Source: Falsibacillus albus
GTDB lineage: Bacteria; Bacillota; Bacilli; Bacillales; DSM-25281
Direction of reading: 5' to 3'
Assembly (NCBI RefSeq): GCF_003668575.1
Contig: NZ_RCVZ01000010.1
Coordinates: forward strand, 1 to 64,000
DNA length: 64,000 nt
Made by a program: the position numbers and the translations under genes. Position 1 is the stretch's first letter. Every line of letters begins with the position of its first letter. The notes under the pieces were generated by a model. It was not told the DNA's origin, ran no database searches, and saw only the letters and a program-made list of their open reading frames with translations. Shown here one piece after another: positions 10,410 to 18,457 of the stretch.

Positions 10410-10802
10410 TCATTCCTGCGGTAAATTCAATTGCCAAGATATCCCAAACCGATCTTCGACCCAGCCGAATTTTTTGCTGACAGGCAATGAACAGAGAGGC
10501 ATCAAAACTCTTCCTTCGAACGATAATTTTTCAAAAAGCATTTCTACTTCATCTTCTGTGGTGCATGAGACGAATAAAGAAATTGCCGGAGTAAACGGAT
10601 GGTCATCTTCATTGTTGTTGTCAATGCACATGAACACTTGTCCATTCAATGTAAAGGTTGCATGCAGCACACTGCCACCTTCCTGGTGAAGAATGTGGTT
10701 GATTTCAGATTCTTGAAAAATGGAAGTATAAAAGTTCATCGCTTCTTCCGCTTGGCCATTGAACATTAAGAAAGTCGTAATTTTTTGATTTGGAAATTTC
10801 AT
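10410..10802 (-). CDS. VOC-family protein (PhnB-like glyoxalase fold)
   Basis: 130 residues with the PhnB/3-demethylubiquinone-like pattern: TTFLMFNGQAEEAMNFY at the N-terminus, SLFVSCTTEDEVEMLFEKL in the middle and KFGWVEDRFGISWQ near the end. Such single-repeat VOC proteins dimerise to form a metal or ligand site. Some confer resistance to small molecules, but the role of this one is unknown. AAGGAG lies upstream of the start at 10802. It is first gene of a two-gene unit with the GNAT gene. Confidence 0.85.
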   Translation of the reverse strand: MKFPNQKITTFLMFNGQAEEAMNFYTSIFQESEINHILHQEGGSVLHATFTLNGQVFMCIDNNNEDDHPFTPAISLFVSCTTEDEVEMLFEKLSFEGRVLMPLCSLPVSKKFGWVEDRFGISWQLNLPQE

Positions 10803-10842
10803 ATCGATTAAACTCCTTTTAAATTGATCAAGTTTTTTGCTG

Positions 10843-11913
10843 CTAGTTCAATCCTATCTGTATGCTTCTTCTTTCCATCAGAATGACATCACGCCAAACG
10901 CCATTCATACGACCTATTTTCTCCCGCCTCCCCACCTTCCGAAAGCCTAATTTTTGATGCAATTTAAGGCTTGGGATGTTTTCAGGGAATATTCCTGATT
11001 GCAGCGTCCAAATGTGGTTCTGTTCACTTTCCTCGATCAATATGGATAATAATTTGGTCCCAATCCCCTTTCCAGCATAGTTTTGGGATACATATACACT
11101 GACTTCAGCCACTCCTGCATAAACGCACCTGTTTGAAACAGGACTTATTGCGGCCCAACCTGCCACATGTCCATCAACCCGCGCCAATAGCCTGCAAGAA
11201 TTCAAGTGTCCATGATCCCACTCTTCCCACGAAGGGGCTTGCTGCTGAAAAGTGGCATTTCCTGTTGAGATGCCTTGGAGATAAATCTTTTTTACCGCTT
11301 CCCAATCAACAGGGCGCATTTTTTCGATTGCAACCGCTTGATCACATATCCCAGCTCGACTTTCTTTTGGATCATCGGACCATTCACGTTCTAAAATGCT
11401 GTACATCAAGGAATCTCGCCATCCATCCGCCATTCGCAGATGTTCTCGCATCCTCCCTTCCAAAGTCATCCCTATTTTTTCAAGGACCTTCGCGGATGCT
11501 AAATTTCGGGGATCGCAAGTGGCAAAAATCCGATTCACCCCGATGTCTTTAAAACCGAAGGAGAGAAGCAAATTTGCTGCCTCAGTCGCAATGCCCTTCC
11601 CCCAATAATCAGGATGCAAAACATATCCAATTTCAGCAGCTTTGTTATACGGATCTCCCAATATAAATTCAACAGCCCCAATTAATCTATTTTCTTCTTT
11701 ATGAACAATGGCTAACCCATATCGTTTCCTGGGCACAATGCTTGCATCTGAAATCGCATCTTTAAGAAAGTTTTGTGTTTCATCTATAGAGTTAGGCCCC
11801 CACGCCTGAAATTGACTGACAATGTACATTGATGCATATTCATGGACTCTTTCCCAATCTTTTTCCTCATACTCTCTTAAAACAATTTTCTTACTTGAAA
11901 TCAACGTTTTCAA
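10843..11913 (-). CDS. Fusion of two GNAT acetyltransferase domains (RimJ-like plus Pat/YwnH-like)
   Basis: About 356 residues. Residues 1-180 form a RimJ/RimL-type GNAT (motif A YWGKGIATEAANLLL, then ASAKVLEKIGMTLEGRMREH). Residues about 192-350 form a second GNAT of the phosphinothricin/methionine-sulfoximine acetyltransferase type (RPVDWEAVKKIYLQGI, AEVSVYVSQNYAGKGIGTKLL, PSLKLHQKLGF, MNGVWRDVILMERR). The join is in frame with a short charged linker and no stop between them. Start choice is uncertain: a GTG at 11922 sits directly on the AGAGG, so TTG at 11913 with better spacing is used here. It follows the 2H phosphoesterase gene closely and may share its transcript. Confidence 0.82.
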   Translation of the reverse strand: MKTLISSKKIVLREYEEKDWERVHEYASMYIVSQFQAWGPNSIDETQNFLKDAISDASIVPRKRYGLAIVHKEENRLIGAVEFILGDPYNKAAEIGYVLHPDYWGKGIATEAANLLLSFGFKDIGVNRIFATCDPRNLASAKVLEKIGMTLEGRMREHLRMADGWRDSLMYSILEREWSDDPKESRAGICDQAVAIEKMRPVDWEAVKKIYLQGISTGNATFQQQAPSWEEWDHGHLNSCRLLARVDGHVAGWAAISPVSNRCVYAGVAEVSVYVSQNYAGKGIGTKLLSILIEESEQNHIWTLQSGIFPENIPSLKLHQKLGFRKVGRREKIGRMNGVWRDVILMERRSIQIGLN

Positions 11914-11934
11914 TTTATTCACCTCTTACATATT

Positions 11935-12444
11935 TCAGCTGAGACGATGGATATGTTCGATTTCCGATTTGCCATCGTCATGGATGGATTCGAGATAAAC
12001 ATTATTGATTTTTGAACAAAAATTTTCATTGTATGCCTCTGTTACCTCAATTGCACCTTCAAACTCATGTTCATTATGTACACGGCCAACAGTCATATGA
12101 GGAAGATAACTTATTTTGCGGTTATAGAATTGGGCAAGCATGCCCCCATATAATTTATCATGAAGTCTGATGATGGAATCGTTTCCCTCTTTCACCCCAA
12201 GGAAAAGATAGCCGCCTTCAGACCCCGTTATACCTTTCAATGTTATATTGAATGTGTTCTCCTCCAAAAGTACGTTTTCCATATGAGCTTTTAACTCAGA
12301 CGTGGAAATTTCGCTTCTGAATGGGAATATAAGAGTAATATGTGGAGGTACTATTTTGTATAGGGAATCATATTTTTTTCTAATGGCATTTATCAATTTA
12401 ATATTATTGAACTGTGGAAATAAACATATAGATCGATAAATCAA
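11935..12444 (-). CDS. 2H phosphoesterase (2'-5' RNA ligase/YjcG-like)
   Basis: 169 residues with the two HxT motifs of the 2H superfamily, HITLIFPF and HMTVGRV, which form the catalytic pair for cyclic-phosphate or 2'-5' phosphodiester chemistry. The substrate is unknown; YjcG-type proteins in Firmicutes are poorly characterised. The start is taken as TTG 12444 (MIYRSICLF) because GGGAGGTG lies 7 nt upstream and within the longer reading frame that begins at 12462. The downstream double-GNAT gene begins about 20 nt after the stop. Confidence 0.8.
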   Translation of the reverse strand: MIYRSICLFPQFNNIKLINAIRKKYDSLYKIVPPHITLIFPFRSEISTSELKAHMENVLLEENTFNITLKGITGSEGGYLFLGVKEGNDSIIRLHDKLYGGMLAQFYNRKISYLPHMTVGRVHNEHEFEGAIEVTEAYNENFCSKINNVYLESIHDDGKSEIEHIHRLS

Positions 12445-12782
12445 ATTCAACACCTCCCACATTTAGGTTGTAAGCTTACGCCCCCCTTATCCAAAAGACC
12501 GTTTTCCCCATCCATACTCGGATATATGCTGATAAAAATTTATTAAGGGGCACTTTCTTTTCACTTTGGATTCACAAACAAGATATTAATTTCTAAAATT
12601 GATAATATTGTGATTTTATCATAGAGAGAAATGAGTGAGAATCACTTTTTTCAGAATTTTCCTCCATAATGCACTTTTTAAGAAAAACTAATCAATACAA
12701 CAATCGACGGTTCACAACCAAATTAAATACCCCGGCGCCACATGAGAGCCAGGGTAAATAAACCTAAATATTGTAATGAGAT
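12445..12782. other. 338-nt intergenic region
   Basis: It holds the presumed promoter of the minus-strand 2H phosphoesterase gene (a TGATAAAAT extended -10-like element read on the minus strand near 12612-12620) and the terminator at 12728-12756. No small reading frame with a ribosome site was seen. Confidence 0.4.
12728..12756 (-). terminator. Probable terminator of the NUDIX operon
   Basis: TACCCCGGC (12728-12736) pairs with GCCAGGGTA (12748-12756), with one mismatch. The minus strand continues TTTAATTT, so the T tract is weak. It lies 27 nt past the stop at 12783. Confidence 0.6.
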
Positions 12783-12953
12783 TCACTCATCCCTTTCAGC
12801 CAGCATGCGATCCAATTTTTCCTCGATCGCATTCAGCTGATTTCGTCTATTTTTTAAAGTAATGAATAGCACTATGCAAACGATCGGAATCAATATTAGC
12901 ATTCCGAACATAATTATTTGATAGATGATATCGCCAATATAAAATTGGACCAT
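12783..12953 (-). CDS. Small single-span membrane protein (DUF4083-like)
   Basis: 56 residues: a short N-terminus (MVQFYIGDIIYQ), one hydrophobic helix (about 12-33), then a basic stretch and a C-terminal amphipathic IEEKLDRMLAE segment. This N-helix-coil arrangement matches the DUF4083 family of short Bacillus membrane proteins as I recall it. The start at 12953 has only a weak AGGTAG site; a longer frame begins at 12992. It is third gene of a NUDIX-membrane protein-membrane protein unit on the minus strand. Confidence 0.6.
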   Translation of the reverse strand: MVQFYIGDIIYQIIMFGMLILIPIVCIVLFITLKNRRNQLNAIEEKLDRMLAERDE

Positions 12954-12999
12954 TCCACTACCTATAAATAACCCTCCCTGCTTGAGGCTCACCAGGATG

Positions 13000-13182
13000 C
13001 TAGTCTGCTTTTTTAAAAGCTGGGTCTTTCAGCAATTTAAGCAAGCACCATAAATTCATTCTCGTCCCGACGATGATTAATGACAGTCTCATTCCCCAAG
13101 ACATATCAACCATGACTCCCATTGCCAGACAAATATACCCCAATAACAAGACCACACTAACTAGCTGTAAATGTTTATTCAT
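13000..13182 (-). CDS. Small two-helix membrane protein, unknown
   Basis: 60 residues with two hydrophobic segments (about 7-27 and 30-48) and a basic end (KDPAFKKAD). Its ATG overlaps the stop of the NUDIX gene (ATGA), which is the main evidence that it is real and translationally coupled. No family is recognised. Confidence 0.6.
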   Translation of the reverse strand: MNKHLQLVSVVLLLGYICLAMGVMVDMSWGMRLSLIIVGTRMNLWCLLKLLKDPAFKKAD

Positions 13183-13634
13183 TTCATAGTGAGCGGAACA
13201 AATTGTTGTATCAAACGTGAGAATTGCGGGCTGAGTTCATCTGGCAGATCATTCACCTCAAAGAATTTTGCATCCAAAGTTTCATTTCCATCAGCCTTTA
13301 GAATTCCGCTCCGGATATCTTTTGTCACATATGCAATAGTCACCGGGTAAACCTCATCCCCATTTGGAAAGATAGTGTGATATTGTTTTCCCGAGAAAAC
13401 CCCGATTAAGTCAAGCTCCCCTACTTCGATCCCTGTTTCTTCCAGCACCTCACGTCTTCCGGCATCCTCAGTCGATTCCCCCAATTCCAGGAACCCTCCA
13501 GGAACACCCCAAAGACCGTCTATGCGTTTTTGCAATAAAAGCTTTCCTGATTCATCTATAACTGCTACGGCAACGCCTACTAAGATCATGGGCTGATGTC
13601 CGACCTCTTTTCTCAATTCATCAATATACCCCAT
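13179..13634 (-). CDS. NUDIX hydrolase
   Basis: 151 residues. The NUDIX box is complete: GGFLELGESTEDAGRREVLEE followed by TGIEVGEL (GX5EX7REUXEEXGU, about 47-69), giving the metal-binding helix for cleaving nucleoside-diphosphate-linked substrates. The N-terminus MGYIDELRKEVGHQPMILVG closely resembles that of a second NUDIX protein in this window (39798-40259), so the two are paralogues. The exact substrate is not predictable. The start at 13634 has AATGGAGGAAGG. Confidence 0.87.
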   Translation of the reverse strand: MGYIDELRKEVGHQPMILVGVAVAVIDESGKLLLQKRIDGLWGVPGGFLELGESTEDAGRREVLEETGIEVGELDLIGVFSGKQYHTIFPNGDEVYPVTIAYVTKDIRSGILKADGNETLDAKFFEVNDLPDELSPQFSRLIQQFVPLTMK

Positions 13635-13827
13635 TACCTTCCTCCATTATTAATCAATATTTATTCTATATCCATTTCTATACAAATATTGAATATTCCT
13701 GTAATAATTTTGCTTTCTTCTTAAATTTCAGCTGGCATTATCAAATTATCGTATTATGTTGACGACAATACCTCTTGTCCTCACCATTCATATGAATTTA
13801 ACTTATGAAAAGGTTTAATTAAAACAA

Positions 13828-13856
13828 TTGACGAGTATTTTTGAATGTGTTAATTT
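13828..13856 (+). promoter_or_regulatory. Candidate sigma-A promoter of the SDR-quinone reductase operon
   Basis: TTGACG (13828-13833), 17-nt spacer and TAATTT (13851-13856). The -35 is good and the -10 poor, which suits a regulated promoter. The first operator-like site overlaps the -10. Confidence 0.45.
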
Positions 13857-13866
13857 GTATGTACAA
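13855..13866. promoter_or_regulatory. Operator-like inverted repeat 1 (TTGTATGTACAA)
   Basis: The arms TTGTA and TACAA flank a central TG. It overlaps the end of the -10 element, where a bound repressor would block RNA polymerase. The cognate regulator is not encoded nearby. Confidence 0.5.
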
Positions 13867-13898
13867 ACAATAAAGGCGATATTTTTTTGTTTTCTAAA

Positions 13899-13910
13899 TT
13901 GCATGTACAA
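13899..13910. promoter_or_regulatory. Operator-like inverted repeat 2 (TTGCATGTACAA)
   Basis: It differs from site 1 at a single base and is spaced 44 bp from it, about four helical turns. It lies between the promoter and the ribosome site. Confidence 0.45.
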
Positions 13911-13939
13911 CTAACAAATATATTTTGGAGGTTAACCTT

Positions 13940-14611
13940 ATGACAAATAAAGTCATGTTGATTGTCGGTGCAGGACCTGGAGTGAGTTTAAACGCTGCCA
14001 AACGTTTTGGGAGAGAAGGATTCAAGGTTGCGCTGATTGCCCGTCGAAGAGTGGCGCTAAACAACTACGTCGAGGAACTTCAAGCAAATGGAGTGGAAGC
14101 AAAAGGATTTGTCGGCGACATTTCATCCGACAGCAGTTTAAAATTGGCTATTCAAGAAGCTGCGGAATCATATGGCAGGATTGATGTACTATTGTATAAT
14201 GCCGCATCTGGAAAACCGACTGACTTGACGTCGGATGACCTTGCAGCTGATTTTCAAATCAGTGTTGGAGGTGCTCTAACTGCTGTAAAAGAAGTTGTCC
14301 CGAAAATGAATAAAGGGGCAATATTATTGACAGGAGGCGGACTCGCGCTTCATCCGTTTGCTGATTATTCCTCCTTGGCCATCGGAAAAGCTGGGATTCG
14401 AAATTTAGCCTACAGCCTTCATCAGGAATTAAAAGAAAAAGGCATCTATGTCGGTACCTTGACCATCAATGGATTTGTACAAAAAGACACCTTTTACAGT
14501 GCTGAAAATATTGCGGATGAATTTTTCAGCATGTTTAAAAATCGAAAGGATATTGAAGTTTTGTTTGAGGAAAATAAAAAGTCTACTATGGAGGAAGGAT
14601 TCAACTCATGA
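13940..14611 (+). CDS. Atypical short-chain dehydrogenase
   Basis: 223 residues. An N-terminal Rossmann fold is clear (MLIVGAGPGVSLNAAKRFGREGF), with NAAS at the NNAG position. The active-site Tyr is displaced: the region reads ADYSSLAIGKAG, so the Lys is preceded by Leu at the position expected for the YxxxK Tyr, while a Tyr sits seven residues before the Lys. This matches a subset of SDRs that may bind NAD(P)H without standard chemistry. The start at 13940 has GGAGG upstream. Its stop overlaps the quinone reductase start by 4 nt, so the two are one operon behind the paired operator-like sites. A redox or electrophile stress role is inferred. Confidence 0.82.
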   Translation: MTNKVMLIVGAGPGVSLNAAKRFGREGFKVALIARRRVALNNYVEELQANGVEAKGFVGDISSDSSLKLAIQEAAESYGRIDVLLYNAASGKPTDLTSDDLAADFQISVGGALTAVKEVVPKMNKGAILLTGGGLALHPFADYSSLAIGKAGIRNLAYSLHQELKEKGIYVGTLTINGFVQKDTFYSAENIADEFFSMFKNRKDIEVLFEENKKSTMEEGFNS

Positions 14612-15132
14612 AAACATTAATTATTGTCGCACATCCCAACTTGTCGATGTCAACAATCAATAAAACGTGGAAAGAACGTCTGGAACAAGAAAACGATTTG
14701 ACCGTTCATGATTTGTATGAAGTATATCCTGACGGAAAAATCAATACGGACAAGGAACAAAAGCTTTTGCTTGAACATGACCGAATTGTCTTTCAATTCC
14801 CCTTTTATTGGTACAGCAGCCCTTCTTTATTGAAAGAATGGCAGGATGTTGTCCTTTCATATGGCTGGGCTTATGGAAGCGAAGGGACAAAGCTTCATGG
14901 CAAAGAATTTGCATTGGTCATTTCGACCGGTGGTCCTGCAGCCGCCTACCAAGCGGGAGGTTATAATCAATACAGTATGAGTGAGCTGACCAAGCCATTC
15001 CAAGCAACTGCCAATTTAACTGGTATGCGCTTCCTTCCGTCTTTCACCCTTCAAGGCGTCAGGATGATGTCACAAGAACAAATAAATGAAAGTGCCGAAG
15101 AGCTGGTTCGTCACCTAAAAATGAAGCATTAA
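14608..15132 (+). CDS. NAD(P)H:quinone oxidoreductase, flavodoxin fold (YwrO/KefF-like)
   Basis: 174 residues. The N-terminus MKTLIIVAHPNLSMSTINK is the FMN/FAD phosphate loop of the flavodoxin_2 family. QFPFYWYSSPSLLKEWQDVV and the glycine-rich STGGPAAAYQAGGYN are characteristic of the MdaB/KefF/YwrO group. Such enzymes reduce quinones by two electrons and protect against electrophiles. It is the second gene of the operon (ATGA overlap) and ends at a terminator. In B. subtilis, relatives are controlled by MarR or HxlR-type quinone-sensing repressors; here the regulator is not adjacent. Confidence 0.88.
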   Translation: MKTLIIVAHPNLSMSTINKTWKERLEQENDLTVHDLYEVYPDGKINTDKEQKLLLEHDRIVFQFPFYWYSSPSLLKEWQDVVLSYGWAYGSEGTKLHGKEFALVISTGGPAAAYQAGGYNQYSMSELTKPFQATANLTGMRFLPSFTLQGVRMMSQEQINESAEELVRHLKMKH

Positions 15133-15144
15133 AATATATGAAAG

Positions 15145-15189
15145 CTGTCCCTGCGGTGATCATCACCTTGAAGACGGGACAGATTTTTT
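15145..15189 (+). terminator. Terminator of the SDR-quinone reductase operon
   Basis: CTGTCCC (15145-15151) pairs with GGGACAG (15176-15182), with an inner GGTGATCATCACC hairpin and a T tract at 15184-15189. Confidence 0.85.
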
Positions 15190-15276
15190 CTGTATTTATT
15201 CTGGGATTTATTCATACACAAATTTTTCTTTGCATTCATATAAAAATAGTAAACTCATTCCTATTGGAGGAACAAG

Positions 15277-15899
15277 ATGGCTAAGTCTGGATATATCCCT
15301 GATAATACAAATATAAAAAAACAACTGGCACTCCAAATTTATTCTTCGACTCAAGAAATAACCTGTTTTTTAAAAGAGATCCTGAAAATATAGCAAATGA
15401 AGTTACGTCCATACAGCTTCCTGCCATGGTCAGTGGAGCTTTTGTCGATTTGTTCATGACAAAAGCTCATATTCGTGAGCCCCACTGGCATCCAAATGCT
15501 TGGGAACTTGATGTAGTCATATCCGTGGAAGCACTCGTTTCCATCGTTGATCCAGATAGGAACAAACTTCATAACTATCATGCCAAACCGGGCCAAGTTG
15601 TTTTTATCCCCATGGCTTGGTGGCATTGGATCCGTCCTACATCAGAAGACCTTCATCTTCATCTTTTTTTTAATAATGATCAATTTGAAACCGCTGAAGG
15701 CTCGGATATGCTGCGTCTGACCCCGCCAGAAGTATTTCAAGCATCATATAACGTTAATGCAGAAAAAATAGCACAAGCTCTTTCCCCGATAACAGAGTCT
15801 GTCGTCATCGGTCCACCAGAACAAAATCGTATTAATCATGCCAAATTAAAAAATGAGGATGTTTCCATTTATATCAATCATAAACCTATTCTTTTTTAA
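15277..15899 (+). pseudogene. Cupin-domain protein, interrupted by a frameshift
   Basis: A good GGAGG-ATG start at 15277 opens MAKSGYIPDNTNIKK but reaches a stop (TAG at 15391) in that frame. From the run of seven A's at 15315-15321, the next frame continues TTGTPNLFFDSRNNLFFKRDPENIANEV and runs to 15899. One extra A in the run would restore a single protein of about 207 residues. The downstream part has a cupin metal motif (REPHWHPNAWELDVV) and the second cupin motif (KPGQVVFIPMAWWHWIRP), as in oxalate decarboxylase-like half domains. This may be a true null allele, a slippage-prone run, or a sequencing error. A shorter product from the internal ATG at 15426 would lack part of the barrel. 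Confidence 0.75.
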
Positions 15900-15931
15900 A
15901 CTTCATTCATTAAGTACATCAAGACTGCAAT

Positions 15932-15963
15932 AAAGGCCGCTTCCCAAAGTGGAAGCGGCCTTT
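15932..15963. terminator. Bidirectional terminator between cupin and GGDEF-EAL genes
   Basis: A 13-bp perfect stem (15932-15944 with 15951-15963) with A's before and T's after; the GGDEF-EAL gene ends 6 nt later on the other strand. Confidence 0.9.
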
Positions 15964-15968
15964 ATTGT

Positions 15969-18200
15969 TTAGCCTGCAGTTATAGATGAACATTGAATAA
16001 TATATTTCTCCAAATCTCCGGCAGGAAGAGGCTTGCTGAAATAATATCCTTGACCTGTGAAGCATGAATTATCAAGTAGGAATTTCACTTGTTCTTTCGT
16101 CTCCACCCCTTCTGCAATGATGTTAAAATCCATGTTTTCTGCCATATCGATTATCGCTCTTACGATGGAGCCGTTAAAATTAATGATGTCATCCACAAAT
16201 GATTTGTCGATCTTGATGCTATTAATCGGCAAGTGCCTCAAATTATTCAACGAAGAATAGCCAGTGCCGAAATCATCCATGGATATATTAAGCCCCAATT
16301 GCTTAAGCTGCTTTAACACATGAGTGGAACGATTGAAGTCCTGCATGATGCTTTCCGTGATCTCCAATTCAAGACATGAAGGGACAAATGATGTTGCCTC
16401 CAGTATTTCTTTTACATCGACTACGAAGTCTTCATCCTTGATCTGTCTGACCGAAATATTTACCGCGACAGGAATGGTTCCTATGCCTGTATTTTCCCAA
16501 TAAATACTTTGCTCTATTGCATTTCTCAATACCCATTTTCCTATAGGGATGATTAAACCCGTTTCTTCAGCAATCGGAATGAATTCAGCTGGAGAGATCA
16601 AGCCGAGAATCGGGTGCTCCCATCTAAGAAGAGCCTCTACACCTAAAATGTCGCCTGTGTCCATTTGAACCTTGGGCTGATAAAAGATCCGTAATTCATC
16701 AAGTTCCAAGGCACGCCTCAATCCATTTTCAAGTTCCATTTTCCTGGAGGTTATTTGATCTAGTGCTGAATCATAAAAATGATAATTATTTTTCCCTCTT
16801 TCTTTTGCTACATACATAGCGGTATCCGCATGCTTCAATAGACTTTCCTGCTCTCTTCCATCCATTGGGTACAAACTTATCCCGATGCTAGGGGTCACAA
16901 AAAATTCCTGTTCTTCGATCATGATTGGCTGAGAAAATCGATGAAGGATTTCTCTTGCAAATTGATCGACTTGTCCATGATCTACATCCTTCAAAATGAT
17001 GATGAATTCATCTCCGCCTTGCCGAAAGACGATACCTTGATTTCTAATAATACCCTTTAACAAAATCGCTACTTTTTTCAGCAGCATATCCCCAGTCGAA
17101 TGGCCCTTTGTATCATTAATCACTTTAAAACGGTCCAGATCAAGGAAGAGAACGGCAAAGGGCTCTTCAGATGTGTCTTTTATCGTTTCATTTAAATATT
17201 GCATGAACTTATTCCTGTTCGGGAGACCTGTCAATGAATCATAATAGGCCATTTGATGTATGGTTTTCTGAGCTTTTTTCCTGGTGGTGATGTCTCTTCC
17301 AACCAACTGTATGGCAGGATTGCCTCCATATAAGATCGGCATGATCGATATTTCCACATCGATAGACTTACCATCCAGTCTGAAAACACTGACTTCGATC
17401 CGGAACTTATCCAAATCATCTTTCCAGTCCTCACTGATTTTTTTGCTTACATATTTAATATCTTCTTTCCTTGCAAAACTTGAAATATCTTTGCCAATGA
17501 TTTCACTTGGACTGGCTGCACCGAATAGTTTACTTCCCGCCTCATTTATATAATCAAATTTCCTATCCGTGAGCACCGCAATGATATCCGGGGACATTTC
17601 AACCAAACTGCGATAGCGGTCTTCGCTTTCCTTGCGATCGGTAATATCAAATAAGACACTTGTAAAGTATACTAGAATCCCATTCTCATCGATTGTGGGA
17701 ATCCCCCTGTCTTGAATCCATCGCACCCTTCCATCTGGCCGGATGATGCGATAAAAACTCGTACACGGCTCCCCACTATTTAACGTGTCCTCCCTTTCCT
17801 CAAGGACATATAAATCCTCAGGGTGAATAACTTTTCTCCATAGCTGATTATCTTGATAGAACTCCTCAAGAGTATGACCATACAACTTATTAATACCTGG
17901 TGTAATCAGTAGGATATTTGACTTTAAATCATGGGACCAAATCGCCACGTCAAGGGAATCAAAAATACTGTTTAGATTTTGATTGGAATTGCTGAGCTCC
18001 TTTGATGCTTCAGTTGTCCCTTTTATCATAAACCGGAAAAGTGCAACCGTTGCCCCTAATAGAATCATTTGAAGAAAGACAGTATATATATGAACAGATG
18101 TGTAGAATTCTTCTAAAATAAGATTCATGCATTCAATGAATACAACGATCGAAAAAATTATGATGATCTTACGCCGTTGAGAGTGCTGGTTAAAATTCAT
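15969..18200 (-). CDS. Membrane-anchored PAS-PAS-GGDEF-EAL cyclic-di-GMP protein
   Basis: 743 residues. Two hydrophobic segments (about 11-30 and 36-57) anchor it. Two PAS domains follow (about 70-190 and 195-310; each ends with the typical DITDRKE or GRDITTRKKA linker). The diguanylate cyclase domain (about 320-475) keeps an intact RQGGDEF motif. The EAL phosphodiesterase domain (about 495-735) keeps VEALLRW and DDFGTGYSSL. Both domains therefore look catalytically competent, so net direction of c-di-GMP turnover probably depends on PAS signals. The start at 18200 has CAGGAG. It is a single-gene unit closely matching PAS-regulated c-di-GMP proteins of Bacillus. Confidence 0.93.
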   Translation of the reverse strand: MNFNQHSQRRKIIIIFSIVVFIECMNLILEEFYTSVHIYTVFLQMILLGATVALFRFMIKGTTEASKELSNSNQNLNSIFDSLDVAIWSHDLKSNILLITPGINKLYGHTLEEFYQDNQLWRKVIHPEDLYVLEEREDTLNSGEPCTSFYRIIRPDGRVRWIQDRGIPTIDENGILVYFTSVLFDITDRKESEDRYRSLVEMSPDIIAVLTDRKFDYINEAGSKLFGAASPSEIIGKDISSFARKEDIKYVSKKISEDWKDDLDKFRIEVSVFRLDGKSIDVEISIMPILYGGNPAIQLVGRDITTRKKAQKTIHQMAYYDSLTGLPNRNKFMQYLNETIKDTSEEPFAVLFLDLDRFKVINDTKGHSTGDMLLKKVAILLKGIIRNQGIVFRQGGDEFIIILKDVDHGQVDQFAREILHRFSQPIMIEEQEFFVTPSIGISLYPMDGREQESLLKHADTAMYVAKERGKNNYHFYDSALDQITSRKMELENGLRRALELDELRIFYQPKVQMDTGDILGVEALLRWEHPILGLISPAEFIPIAEETGLIIPIGKWVLRNAIEQSIYWENTGIGTIPVAVNISVRQIKDEDFVVDVKEILEATSFVPSCLELEITESIMQDFNRSTHVLKQLKQLGLNISMDDFGTGYSSLNNLRHLPINSIKIDKSFVDDIINFNGSIVRAIIDMAENMDFNIIAEGVETKEQVKFLLDNSCFTGQGYYFSKPLPAGDLEKYIIQCSSITAG

Positions 18201-18457
18201 AGTACTCTTCTCCTGTTAAGTGGATTATGTATATTTAAAAAAACATAGATTTCTTATATTATCGGCGAATTTGTCAGGTATTTGATAGAAAAACAGAATT
18301 TTGTCGATTAAATCTATTTTTTTATGTCATTCTATGGGACGGATCACTGTTTATTTTCTTGAATTTTCCAAAAAGTCATGTAACAATTAATTATCATCTA
18401 AAAAATTTAGCGGAGATAATTTATGACCATTCTTAATGTTAAGGAGGAATTTTAATT

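Larger units (their letters stand above)
13635..13939. other. 305-nt divergent intergenic region
   Basis: It lies between the NUDIX operon (minus) and the SDR-quinone reductase operon (plus). It contains the plus-strand promoter-like elements and the two operator-like sites listed separately. The rest is AT-rich without a recognisable gene. Confidence 0.5.
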
